Of a stretch of 64,000 nucleotides of DNA, positions 36,201-49,600 are shown piece after piece. Source of the stretch: Atherix ibis. Taxonomy: Eukaryota; Arthropoda; Insecta; Diptera; Athericidae. The position numbers were made by a program, and so were the translations under genes. The notes below the pieces were generated by a model that was not told the DNA's origin, did no database searches, and saw only the letters and a program-made list of their open reading frames with translations. The DNA is taken from positions 37,393,667 through 37,457,666 of the forward strand of contig OY282610.1 of the NCBI GenBank assembly GCA_958298945.1. Direction: 5' to 3'. Position 1 is the first letter of the stretch, and every line of letters starts with the position of its first letter.

Positions 36201-39200
36201 AAAATCGAAAATCGAATATACGTAACCCACGGAAATTTAAAATTCGTGATACTTTTGAAACAGACCTCGTAAATTTCAGACAAAAATTCCTTAAGGCTTA
36301 AATTCTTGGGAAATATGAAATATAAGAAAGTTTTTTTTTCGATTTCTTATTGTATCGTATCGCATTGTGACGCAAAATGCTTCGATCGATCACAATTGCG
36401 ATGATCAAAATTCAATTTTTCAGTACGTTCTTTTTTTAACTTTATTTGCAAAAGTACGAAATTTTTTTATTAAAAATTAAATGATTTAACAACAAAAATT
36501 TCCATACTATTAAAAAATAATAATAATAATAATCTTCTGTGTTAGGACTTGAAAGTTTTTATAATTGAAAAATAAGAATTAATTTTTAAGAGATGTCAAC
36601 TTATGTCAACGTTACTTATTTTCGTGCAGTTTTCGGTGCAGTGCCATGCTTCGTCCAGTTGGAGGGGCTGCCATTATGTCTATTTCGGGTTGTTGTCTTC
36701 GATCAATATGGGTATCTATTCACGGTTGGTTTTTTCTTCCGAAATCTGGTATTGATATTTTCGTGTTCCTGATGGCTGATGGCTTTTGTATGTATTTTTT
36801 GAAAAGTAGTTACCCCTTGGATGATAGTCCAGCGTGGTAATGACTGTGGTACCGCGTCGGCTCATCGTCGATATTTTCGACAACTTTTCGAAATCGAAGT
36901 GGATCAACGGCCTCAATTTATTGTCGAATGTTGTTATGTGGGTCCTGAATTGTTTTTCGATGATTGGCATACACTTCTTATTTCAAATAGCATCAAAGAA
37001 AAAAGTTCAGCAATGTCAAATCGCAGGATCTGCGTTACGTGAGATCGAAATTATTCGATTATCGAATTTAGTGGGTAATAAACCCATGTTTTGCCGTGTT
37101 GTAGTGCCGTATTGTTGAAATCAAAACTCTTTTATAATACATTCAGTTTTGGTCAAAAAAAAGTTCATTCAGAATTCACCGTATAAGTCTCTTCACGATC
37201 ATTTCCCAAGAAGAACGGCCCAATGATTCCACTAGCCCATAAACCGCACTAAAAAGTGACTTGACTTTTTTTAGGATGCATCGGTTTTTTGGTAAATCAC
37301 ATGAGGTTTTTCCGTGCCCCAAATTCGATAATTATATTTATTTACTAAAGATGATTTTCGATGAAAAAATTTCAGGTATTCAAATTATTCAAATTCTGAA
37401 AAATTCCCATCTAGAATTGGTGACTCCATCACCAAAATTTTTGACAAATATTTTCAAAGTTGCAAAAAAAAAAAACAGCAAATGGCCCATCCTATATACA
37501 AAAATTCTGAAATTTTCCCATCTAGAATTGGTGTTCCTCAGGATTATGTTTGAGGGCCAATTTTTTACACAATTTTTACGCAATTTAACGTTGTTTTATC
37601 GTTGATTTTTAACTTATTCTTATTATTTCGCTGATTTATTATATAGAAAATATTTTTCTCATAACAATTGAATATTATTTATTATTTATGAAAAAAAAAT
37701 ATTTAAAAAAAAACTCATTTGAGATTGTAGAGTGTAGTCAGAAAAAAATGAAGAACGGCCCAATAATTCCACTAACCCAGAAACCCCTCCGAAAGGTGTC
37801 TTGACTTTTTTAGGGTTTTTTGGTAAATCACATGAGGGTACTTCCGTGCGCCAGATTCGATAATTTTATTTATTAACTAAAGATAATTTTTGATGAAAAT
37901 TTTCAGATTTTTAAATTATATAATTAACGAATATTCGCTACTGCACATGGTCCAGTTACTCCATCACTAAAATTTTACTACTTTATGTTTGACAAATATG
38001 TTAAAAGTTAAAAAATAAATCAGCAGATGGCCCACTCTATATATAAAAATTCTGATTTTTGCCCATCTAGAATTGGTGTTCCTCAGGATTGTGTTTTATG
38101 GCCAATTTCTTACACAATTTTTACGCAATTTAACGTTATTTTACTATTGATTTTTAACGGAATTATTCGATTATCGAATTTAGTGGGTAACAAACCGATG
38201 TTTTTAATATATTGTATGCCTAATAGTGTTATATTTTTGAAACCAAAGCTTTGAATTCACATTCAATTTATTCAATTTTATTGGGAGCTCGTCTTTCCAT
38301 AAACCGTATCAAACAGTTTATTTTTTTTATTTTTAGAATGCATCCATAACAAAAACAATTTTGCATGTTAACGTATTCCATCGATGGGAAGGAATATATG
38401 CTTCAAATTATCATGACAAATTTAATCATAATAATTTCAATTCTCAATAAAAAAATTATTATCAAAAATTTTTATTTATTCTTAAAAAAAATTCTTAAAA
38501 ACTATAAAAATTATAAAAAAAATTTTTTACCCAGTATAATTAGAAGAATAAAAAAAAAATATATTAAAAAAACCCCCAACAAAATAAATACGATTTTGTT
38601 AATAATTGAAAAAAAAAATTCGGAAAAAAAACATTTTCATTTTACAAAAATTTATTACACTCACTTTTGAACAATACTGTACACACTCCTTTTGATAAAT
38701 AATTAATAGTGGTGGGTGTCATTTGGAAACTGTCTAGCATATAATATTATATAAAATGGGAGGCAACTGGGTTAATTATACTACAATAAATTGAGTATTC
38801 GGGTGAATAAAATAATAACGCACAAACTGAAACAGTATAAGGACTTTCGAATTAAAAAAAAAATGAGGAGAAACATTACGAGTATCAAAAGAAATAAATT
38901 ATGGCATATACGAGTAGTACCACTGAGGTGTTATTAAGTAAACGAAATGAGAACAGCAAAGGATATGAACGTATAGGAAATTTCCAAGGATAGAATCTGG
39001 GAATATTTATATACGTACTTGCAGAGTAGTAAGGCGCATATTTCGCATTGCAAAAAGAAAAAGCACAGAAGAAAGAAAAGCTTCGGAAAAAATATGGTGG
39101 ATTTACTCCGCAGTACCATATGCGATGGTTTTTTTAAAAATAAAGGATGAACCAAAATAAAGAGTATAAAATTTCAGATTAAAAGAGGAAATTTCTCTAA

Positions 39201-40064
39201 GGATCTCTTTTAAATAAACTTTTCATAAAAACTAAAAAAAAGTCTAAGAGCCCGGAACAGGTCTGCGTGCTTTTGTGCTTTTGGTAAAAAAAAAAAAACA
39301 ATTCATAAACAATGATTGCCGGTAAGTTGATGATTATTTTTTCTCCCAATTCATTTTCACCTGTTCTCTTTTTCGATTTTATTATTGTGGTTGTAGTAGG
39401 TTTTTTTCTTCTTCTTATTTTGAGTCTGTGTATGTGCAGAGAATAAAAGAAACTGTTGATGGACTGATTTTATTTCAAAGCTTTTATATGCGAACAAATT
39501 TAACAAGACCAATCCTAGAAATCACATGTTTTCGTATTTCTTTGGAAATGACTCTCGTTAGTATTATAGTTTGTATTAACTTTAACACCATGGAATTATT
39601 TGTACAAAAAAAACAAAAAAACCCACCCCTACCCCAATATGGGATAAAGTATGTCATTTCTAATATTATTCATAGAAATGGCGAATGCTTGAACGAGTAA
39701 TTATTTATTTACTTGGAATTGTTTGTCAACCGTGTAGTTGTATAGTAGTTGGTGTTGTCAAATATGAAAATGGACTTGTTTATAAGGGTTAGTAGTGTTA
39801 CCATTGCTACAGTACAAATATAGGCATACTGTGATTAATATTCTAGTGTGTTATTATTTGGTTATGATTATCCACTTAAACATTGACGAGTATGTGCACA
39901 AAGGGATATTTACGTTCTTATTTATCATTCATTATAAAATGTTTGTGTTAGTGTTGTTGTTATTTCTGTCATTATTTATTGAAATATACATTTATGTTGG
40001 TACGACTGCGTATATTTAGTATATATATATATATATATAGGACTTATGGTGTTCTTGTCCTCTA

Positions 40065-40095
<31 letters not shown>

Positions 40096-40656
40096 TATTG
40101 TTTTTGCTGTTTTTCTTCGTTGTTGGTGTCCTTGTTTACTATTTCGAATCCAATCTCTCTCTATTTGCTCCCCTTTAGCCTAGTCTCCTTGTCAGAATCG
40201 ATAAAACTAATCATTGATATGGAAAGTTTCTATTGGATGGTCACCAGCAGCTGGTTAACAAATCCTTCCACAATGGTAACGTAAAAATTCGATTTGTGTA
40301 CAAATGGCCGTTGGTTGTTTTGGTTGTTGATTGTCGGTTGTTGGTTGTTGACTGTTGGTCGATCCCAATGGTTAGTTGGTGGTGAATGGTTGCTAGTCCG
40401 GTCAGGACATATTGTGATTTTTCTTTATTACATATTAGCAAGTTCACATTTTAATATACCTCTTATTTCATAAATTTTATTATTCAACATATTACATTAC
40501 CTATATGCATAAGGTGCTTGAATAGAAATCGATTCGGATTACAATACAGTATAAATAATTCGAAATAAAAGGTATTTTTTATTTGTTTTTTTTTTTTTTT
40601 AATTTATTTGTATTAAATAAATTCTATTTTTTGATTTGTTTATTTTTTGTTACCTT

Positions 40657-40687
<31 letters not shown>

Positions 40688-43600
40688 ATCTGCTGTTTTT
40701 ATTCGTAGGGAAAAGTTATAAACAAAAATGTATAAAAAGTATTTCATTAACAGCTGTTAAGCTTTTAGTACATTACATTGAGGTAAAATAATCTATAATT
40801 TAAAGCTCTAAAAGTACTTAAATAAATTTAAAAAAGAAAAACATTTTTTTCCCCTGTGGTCATTTAATTAATAAAATAGTAAGTTTACATTTGTTGTGTT
40901 TTTTTTCCCCCCTAGAATAATTAGTTGAAACTACTCGTATTTTCAAGGACTTTTTATTAGTAAAAATTGATTATTTTTATTAGAAAATTGGGATTTTTTT
41001 GTTCTTCAAATTGTAGTTTTTTTTCCTATTCATTTGTAACCTTATTAATTGGAAAATTTTCCATTTGTTCTAGTTCATTATTTTCTAATAGGTTGTTAGC
41101 TGTTGGAAAATATTGTGTACGTCTTTAGGTTTATACTTTTAAATTTGTTTTTCTTTTTTAAAAAAAAAACAATGCACTTTAAGTTTATTTATAATATTAT
41201 TATTACTGGTTGAGAAATTTATTATTGTTAAATTAAAAAAACTTTGATTATTTTATGGTTAATTTTAAAATTCTTATAGAATAGAAAATATAAGGATCTG
41301 TGAAAATAATAGAATTTTTGATATTTAAAGGATATAAGAAAATTATAAATTTTTTTTTGGTAAAATAATTTTTTTATAGAATAAATGAAATTTTTGTATT
41401 TTTATTTTTATTTTAGGTGGTACAAAAAAAATTATTGTGATTTAAAAAATAATGTAAATATTTTCTTTTTCGTCAATTGCTTATTTAAATGAATTGTTAT
41501 TTTTTGGGAGTATTTTTAAAAAAAAATATTATAAATACAGTTTTTTTTATATAATTTTAGAGTTTTTTAAAAATAATAATATTATATTTATGATAAGGAC
41601 TTTTTATTATAAGTACTTAGAAGTATAGTAAGTAAAATAATTACTTTTAAAAAGTTGGTTTCAAAAATATTCTATTAAAATAGAATGAAAGGAATTTTTT
41701 TTAAAATTTTATTAATAAAAGTTTTTTTTTTCTAAATTTTTAAATTATAGATCAAATTACGTGTGTTTTTTTAAAAATTTTAACAAATTTTCCAAAGAAT
41801 AATTTTTCTCAGACAAGAATTTTTTTTTGTTGGATTGTTTAACACGAAAAATAGTTAAAATAAATTTAAAAATATTGTAATTGTGTTAAGAACAGTTTAA
41901 TTAAATTGTTGAAAAATTCTAATAATTTCTGATCAAATTGTGATAGCAGTCTGATAAGTCTGTGATAAATTCAAAAAAAGTAACTGATATTAACAAAAGA
42001 ATATTTTTTTCTATCGTGTGACATTCTTAAAAATATGCTATATGAAATTTTATAAATATATGTGCATACGTTTAATTTTGACAACCTTTGAAACCAGACA
42101 ACTTTTTTTTTATTTTTTATTAATATGGGGAAAAATGTATTTTGTGTGTTATTAAAGAAAACTATGTCAAAAATGGAAATCTAGCTTAAAAAATATTGTG
42201 AAGACTTCTTACCATTGTAAAGAATGTTTCAGAAGTGATTTACTGAATTTCGTTGTGGTCGTTGAGGGCACCATCAAAGAACTGACTAATAAGATCCATG
42301 ATATAATTTTCAAACCATCGAATGAAAGTATATGAGATAGCTGACATTATAAACATCTCAGAAGAATATTTAAACAATATCTTACTTGAAATTTTGCATA
42401 TGATAAAGCTATCTGCGAGATGGCTGACACCTGAGTAAAAATATGTTCCTATAACAATTTCAATGGGAGCATTTGGACATTTTTAAGTGTGATCTGAATG
42501 AATTTTTGCGTCGATTCATAACTCTTGATGAAATATGAATTCATCATCTTACACAAAAAAAACCAAATTTTGGTTAAAATAATGGACTTCTACTAGCAAA
42601 CGTGCAATAAAAAAGGTAAAAATGGTTCCACCGGTAAGAAAGATTATGGCAGGATTAGACCAGTTTTTGGCGAGAAGAAAAGTTATTTTTCATTATGAAA
42701 ATGCACCTGCATTTTCACCGGCAATTATAACAGCAAAATTAGTGAACTTATCTAGATTAGGTCCTCTCTGAATTTTTCTTATTTCCAAAGATGAAGAAAT
42801 AGCTTTAGTGGGAAGAAATTTGTCTCACTATACAGAAGATATAAAGGAGATGAACTATCTTTAGATAAAGTATATTGATTGGCCTTAAAAAGGTACAAAT
42901 CAATTCTTTTTTTTTGTTGTTGAATAAATTAATTCTTTATTTCATTTATCACTGACTTATCAGACTGCCATCGTATATGAAAAAAAATGTTTATAAGATT
43001 TTTTAAAATTCCCAATAATAATACAATATAAAGAATATCCTTTTTTAAAAATATTTGCAAATAAATTTTACAATTAAAAATTCTTCATACTTTTTCCTTA
43101 AAGGTTTTCAGAAAGTTTTTTTTCCTCTCAGAATTTATATAAAAAGTAAATCCACAAGAAATAAATAGGAGAAAAGTGCTTTAAAATTTTAACTCTTCAA
43201 ATAAAGGACTCATAAGCTTAGAATTATTTTTCTATAGAAAAAGAAGCATTTGAAAACGATATTCTTAAGTTAGTATGTATTCTCTTCTACTTGATTAAGA
43301 TTAATGAAAGGCATATAAGCTCAAAGAGAAAAAAAATCTAAATTAAACCACTCGCAAAATAAGCATTTATATTTCGTTTAAAAACAATTTATAAAAGAAA
43401 CAAAAAGTCAGTGAATGACAGAATGTTGCTTTTCATATAAAATAGGGGACCGTATTTGCTTAAAGACAATGTCAAGGTTCCTTTTTGATTAATTTCCGGC
43501 TGAAGAATTATGATTTCTTAACAAATAGTATTCATAATAGCAATCCACTCACTGACTGCCAATGCCAACAATTCGAGATTAATTTGAAAACTGCAATACC

Positions 43601-46600
43601 AGAAATGCAGTAGATTTTTTTTTAAATTATCCTATTTTTTATTATTATTATTATTATTATTAAAGAAATTCTACTATTTAAAATATGATTGATTGTATTT
43701 TTTTTGTGTTATTGCAAGTTTCTGAATATGAAATATTTTGGCTTAGTGCCCACATCGATTCGAAAATTTATCAATATGCTCAGTAACGAAAAAACAAATT
43801 TTTACAATTTTGCTTAATAAAAAATATATTTATTTCTCAAATAGACTTTTTTTTCTCTTCCTTTTTAATAAATTTTTTAGTCGTTGCTAACGCCGCCGCT
43901 CTACAGACTGAAGGGTCTGTTTTTTTCTCTTCCAGAAATTTTTTTAGTCGTTGCTAACGCCGCCGCTCTACAGACTGAAGGGCCTACCTCGTCTTCTGGG
44001 ACCATAAATGAAGCCACGGTAGACTTTTCGAGCAGGATCTTTCTCATCCATACGAATTAAGTGCCTAGCCCGCCGGAGGCCATTTAGATTAATTTTATAT
44101 TCAACTGGGTGGTCACAGTAACGCTCCAGAATCTCATCGTTATAAAAGCTCCGGAATCATACATTCTCATGTAGGGGGTCACAATCATATTCCTCTCGAA
44201 ATGGTTTTTGCTCAGAACCCAAGTTTCTGGAGAACATATGAGGACTGCCAAGACTAGTGTGCTGTACAGCAGAAGCTTCGATGCTACGGTCAGAATTATT
44301 GAGCTTAATAATTTAGACTGACTAACGTAGGATCTGTTGTTATCGGCTGGGACCCTTAAACCCAAATACAAATTGATTTAACTCCTTTAAAACTATAATC
44401 TCCTATCTATATGCGACAAGTGTTAATTGGTCTCGCCTTCGACGCCGATGCTCCCACCATATACTTTGTTTTGCCTTCTTTTTTGTGCAGCCTAAGATTT
44501 TTCACCGCCGATTCAATAGGCCTCTTGTACAGCTCCTTCTGATCGACACATACTGTCGACGTCGTTGGCATATTCTAAAAGCTGGCCAGACTTAACGAGG
44601 ATGGTAACCCTTATGCTTACTGCTGAGGCTCGAATCACTTTTTCTAGCGCCAGGTTAAACAGAACACATGAAATTGGGGCGCCTTGCCGGAGACCATTGT
44701 GGATGTCAAATAGCTCTGAAAGTGACTCGGCTGATTTTACTCTTCCTGTCATAATAGTCTTGATCAGTTTAGTCAATCTAATCAATTTTTTTGGGATGCC
44801 AAATTATCTCATGGATTTGTAGAGATTTACCCTGGCTATGCTATCATGAGAGGCTTTAAAGTCCATGCTACAGATCATATTTCGACAGTTTTTCCATCAA
44901 CTACCGCAGAAAGAAGATCTGATCTGTTCCTGATTTCCCTGCAGTGAAATCTCTATACTATGGATAACTGGGGCTATACTGTCTGGTAAGAAAGCGGAGA
45001 ATATGTAATTAATGATACTGTCAAGGTGGCAGTCGTCCGGTATTGACTCGCTGTCCCATACTTGGAATATTATTTGATGAATCGTTTGGTGATCCCGTTG
45101 ATATTGCTCGACTTGTGGTTCTTCAGTCGACGGATCACTTTTATCGTTTCTTCCTTCGATGCTTGGTGGCGGCGGCATGTCTTCTTTTGCTGGCAGACCT
45201 CCAACTCCTGTTCTGACTGGTTAGTATTTAAGAGCCCATCAAAATAGTCCATACATTGTCTTAACATATCGAGTTGGTCGGAAGTCAGAGCACTCTTTCG
45301 TGGTGTAAATTGTCTTATTCTGCTTGCAGCTAAGCAAAACTTCAGCACCTGCTGCAGCTGCTTTATATATTTTTTGATTCTATAGACTTGTTCGGTCTCG
45401 TACGTTTTTTTCTTCTTTTGCCTGTGAATCCTCTTCTCTGCTCTTCGCAATTCACGATAATTCTCTACGATTGCTCACGTTCTTTGACGTGGCTCAGTAT
45501 GCAGCATTATTTTGTATGCTGCTCATTCTGCTTGCAGCTAAGCAAAATTTCGGTGCAGCTGCTTTATATATTTTTTGATTCCATAGACTTGTTTGGTCTC
45601 CTACGTTTTCTTCTTCTTTTGCCTGTAAATCATACTCTTCTCTGCTCTTCGCAATTCATGATAATTATCTACGATTGCTCACGTTCTCTGATATGGCTCA
45701 GTAACCAGCATTCTTTTGTATGAAGCTCATTCTGCTTGCAGCTAAGCAAAACTTCAGCGCCTGGCGCAGCTGCTTTATATATTTTTTGATTCTATAGACT
45801 TGTTCGGTCTCGTACGTTTTTTTCTTCTTTTGCCTGTGAATCCTCTCTCTGCTCTTCGCAATTTACGACAATTCTCTACGATTGCTCACATTCTCTGAGG
45901 TACTGCTCGGTATGCAGCATTCTTTTATTCTGTTGCTCGCATGAAATCTTATCCTTTAGGTTGGTAGAAATGGGTTAAATTAGGAGGGAAAAAAAACAAT
46001 TAAAAAACGTTGGATTGTGGTGCCGTTGGATTTCTTGGCAACATAATTGACGCAAGGTGATTGGATATCTTATCATCACTTTTGTTGCTAAAAGCTCAAC
46101 ACTAAATAATTTTCTTGACTAAAATAATGTTTTTTTTAATAAGTTTTATTAAATAATTCGGAATTTTCTTAATAATTTATAATATTTTTAATATAATTTC
46201 AAGTGTAGAAATATTTGAAAAAAAAATATATTTTCGTCATTTTCTTTTTTTCTTCTTCTTCTCTATTATTATTATTACTATTATTGTTGATCTTTTTGCC
46301 TGTGATAGTTTAATTATCAGTGTTTTTATTAAATTTTCTATTAATTTATATTGCAATTATAATATTTCAAAAATAAATTTTCTCCATAGTTTGGACATAT
46401 TTCAAATTTATATAAAAACCAGAAAATATCAAAAGTTATCATATCAAAATTTAAGTAAGAAAACCTAATTTTTTAATCTAATTTAAATAAGAAATAAGAA
46501 TTGAAAAAAATAAATAAAAATAATTAGTTCTTATTTATTGCTTTTTGTTATTTGTAATTTATTATTTGTTATATGTTTGTTTTTTTAAAAAAAAAAAATA

Positions 46601-49600
46601 TATTTTTGTACAGAAATTCAGGAGTATGCATTGAAAATTGGTGTCGATCCTGAACGTGAACCAAATTTATTATATTTGGCAAAGGAGGGTCTTATGCAGG
46701 CATTGCCACCAGACTGGAAAATTTGGTATGGAAAAATGAATTTCTTTCAAATTTTAAACAAACTTTAAGTTAACGTAAGAAATTTGTTAGTTGAAAAGAT
46801 TTTTTTTTTTAAAAATTGATATTTTTTTACAAGAAAACAGAATAGTAATAAAAAAAATAATAAAAATATTTTTCTATTTATAAATTAATATATATCCTTT
46901 ACAGTTATACGGATAAATTAGATGCACACTATTATTATAATCGAAAAACAGAAGTTAGTCAATGGGATCATCCTTTAGATGCGATTTATCGTGAAAAAGT
47001 TAAAAATGCACGTTTAAAAATTACCAATTATAATACGATAACAAATACAATTGATAGTTCTGATGATATATCGCAATTAGATTCTGGTATTCGTAGTTTA
47101 CAAGGGAACGATGATTCAATGATAAATTCTGGTACAGAAACACCGAGAACATTACCATTAGGAATGAATATTAAGGAAAATCGTTTGCCAACAAATCAAC
47201 TGTCATCGATAACATCTTTATCGATGACAGAAAATGGCACAGATACTACCGGAAAGGATAAACCAACAACACCAATTCTAGCACCGACTTCGTCATTACC
47301 ATTAAAATTTAATAAAAAATTACCTCAGGGACGAACGTCACGTTTTGAAGTAACTAAAACTAGTGCACAAATTGGTCTTGATATGCGATTCAATATAGAA
47401 AATCGTAATCTGGATACGTCAACTGTAAAGAGTAATTGGAAACCGACAATAGGAGATGATAGAAATAATACCAAGACTGGATTTATACTATCGGGAACAG
47501 GTGCAATGTTTCTTAAAAGTAACACAAAAAAACTGATGACAACATCGATCGATCGTAATGAAAATAATAGCAACGATGGTAAACCGCCAGTGCCAAAACC
47601 GATTGACCTCACATATAGAAGGGCAATATCGGAAATAATACCTCCCACTGTAAAGGGTATCCTCAGAGATACGAGCCTCACCGATGTGCGCCGGAAGTAT
47701 GAAGATGGCGATCATGAAGACAAGAAAAGTGTACGCTTCAATTTGGTTGACATAAAGCTACGGTCGAACTATTCACCAGACGAAGAAAATAGTAGCTCGA
47801 AGAAGTTTGGCAGTCCAGATGTCTCGGAAAATTCAGAAAACGATAATAATATAAATGACGTCGATGAGGTTGGTGTTGAACAAAACGATGATGATCCATG
47901 GGATTTCATGGAAAACGATCCTGAAACGGAAGAGAAACACGTCAAAGAGATAAAACTGACTCCGGCAATGGCAATTTCAATCCCTATAATGCCTATAGCT
48001 CCTGTGATTTCATTAGTCCCTATTACAACTGTATCTGCCAAAGAGCCTCAATCAAAAATTGCTGTACTGAAACATAATGCCGATAGTCTGCAAACACTAA
48101 GCAATGGAAACAAATTGGAAAGTATCGATTGGTTAAAGACATTTAGCAGGCCTGAAGAGACAATTGACCGGATCGGTTCTGTGCCTATTTTGGAGAAAAA
48201 TAACGAAAATAATTTAGTGCGGCCCCTCTACGAAGACACCGATTCTGATTCACGCGGCAGCTCTGTAACTAGTTTTATACAGAAAACTTCAAATGAACAG
48301 AACCTAATTGTTGATGAGATTGATGGTATGGCTACTAGGGTAGATCCAATTATGGAGCATAATGAACAACTGAACGAGTTACGGGAAAGGTTGCGGGCTG
48401 AAAGGGAAGCTGAAGAAAGCAAATTGCGTGAGGAGTTGCGTCATCACTTGGATGAGAAACGCAAACAATTTATAAAACCAATTAGCGAATCGGATCATCA
48501 TGATCCTAAGGAATGTGATACAGTTGTTGTAGATGTCGCTACAATAGTACAGGATATGAAAAAATCTATAAGCGCAGATGTGCAGAATGCAATTGAAAAG
48601 TACAAAGCAGAAAATGAGGTTAAGTTGAAAGAAATTATTGAAATTGGAAAGCAGAAATTTGAGAAAGAATTAGAAGTTGAAGAAGAAAAATTGAAGGGCC
48701 AACACGATGAGAATATAGAAAAAGTGAGAGAGGAGTACCGGGAGATGCTTGAGAGTGTAAAGCGGACATACGAAGAGGAGCAGAATAAAGAGTTGGAGGA
48801 TTTCAAGTGTTCTATACAGAAAGAGTTCGATTCGAGACGGCAAAAAATTCTCGATGAGCATAAATCAGCAGTTGATATTTTGCAACGGAACCATGCCGAA
48901 ATTGTACAGGATTTGGAACGTGACTTGAAGAGCGAGGAAGAGATTTTAAAAAAGGAGCACACGATAAGCCTGGCACAAATGCGCGATAAGCTGTCACACG
49001 AAATGGAAATGGAAAAGCATCGTATGCGGGAATCAGGTGAGGACCGGCTCTATGAGAAGATACGATGCGAGAAGCGCCTGCTTGAGGATAAATACAGGTG
49101 CTTGAAGGAAAAATATATTCGACTGAAAACTGATGTTAAGCTTTCACTAGAACGACGGAATAAACGTCGTGAACAGCAACAGCAGCAACAGCAGCAACAG
49201 ATTCAACAGCACACTCCGCCAACACCACAGCAACAGCCACAACCGCCTCTGCAGCCAATAATCCAATCTCCACAGTTGCAGCAACAGTCCTTGACCGCAA
49301 CATTGACGAACACCACAACCACTGGCTCGGAAACCGAGCGTTCTAGTTCAAATCAAAAGGCATCGATTGGGAATAGCGACAACCGTAGTTTATCGTTGAG
49401 CGGAAACTATATGGAGCATGGTAAACCACCACTGACACCAACCAACCAGACCATCATCAAGGAAAGACTACATGGCAAACCAACAAATGAAAGACAACAA
49501 TCTCGCGATCGTAAGATGGGCATCGCCTCTAAGTATATTAAACAGTTGCAAGCCCAATACAACGAAGACACAACCTCTGTTAGTCAATCGGATACGACAA

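Larger units (their letters stand above)
38210..42215. other. Intron stretch, no features except microsatellites
   Basis: Very A/T-rich. TA and TTA runs at 40020-40099, a CTT run at 40654-40686. Around 39250-40450 the base composition is more balanced but no exon or repeat family is recognised; related tggttgttggttgttg-type repeats occur near 40310-40380. Confidence 0.45.
33346..46613 (+). other. Cep164 intron 1 (13.3 kb), transposon-rich
   Basis: Donor G|GTGAGT at 33346, acceptor ttttgtacag at 46613. It carries two mariner relics, a long-armed mariner derivative, a SINE scrap, tandem copies of a reverse-transcriptase-bearing repeat, and a LINE relic. The parts 33346-34610, 38210-42210 and 42905-43870 hold only A/T-rich sequence and microsatellites as far as I can see. 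Confidence 0.85.
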
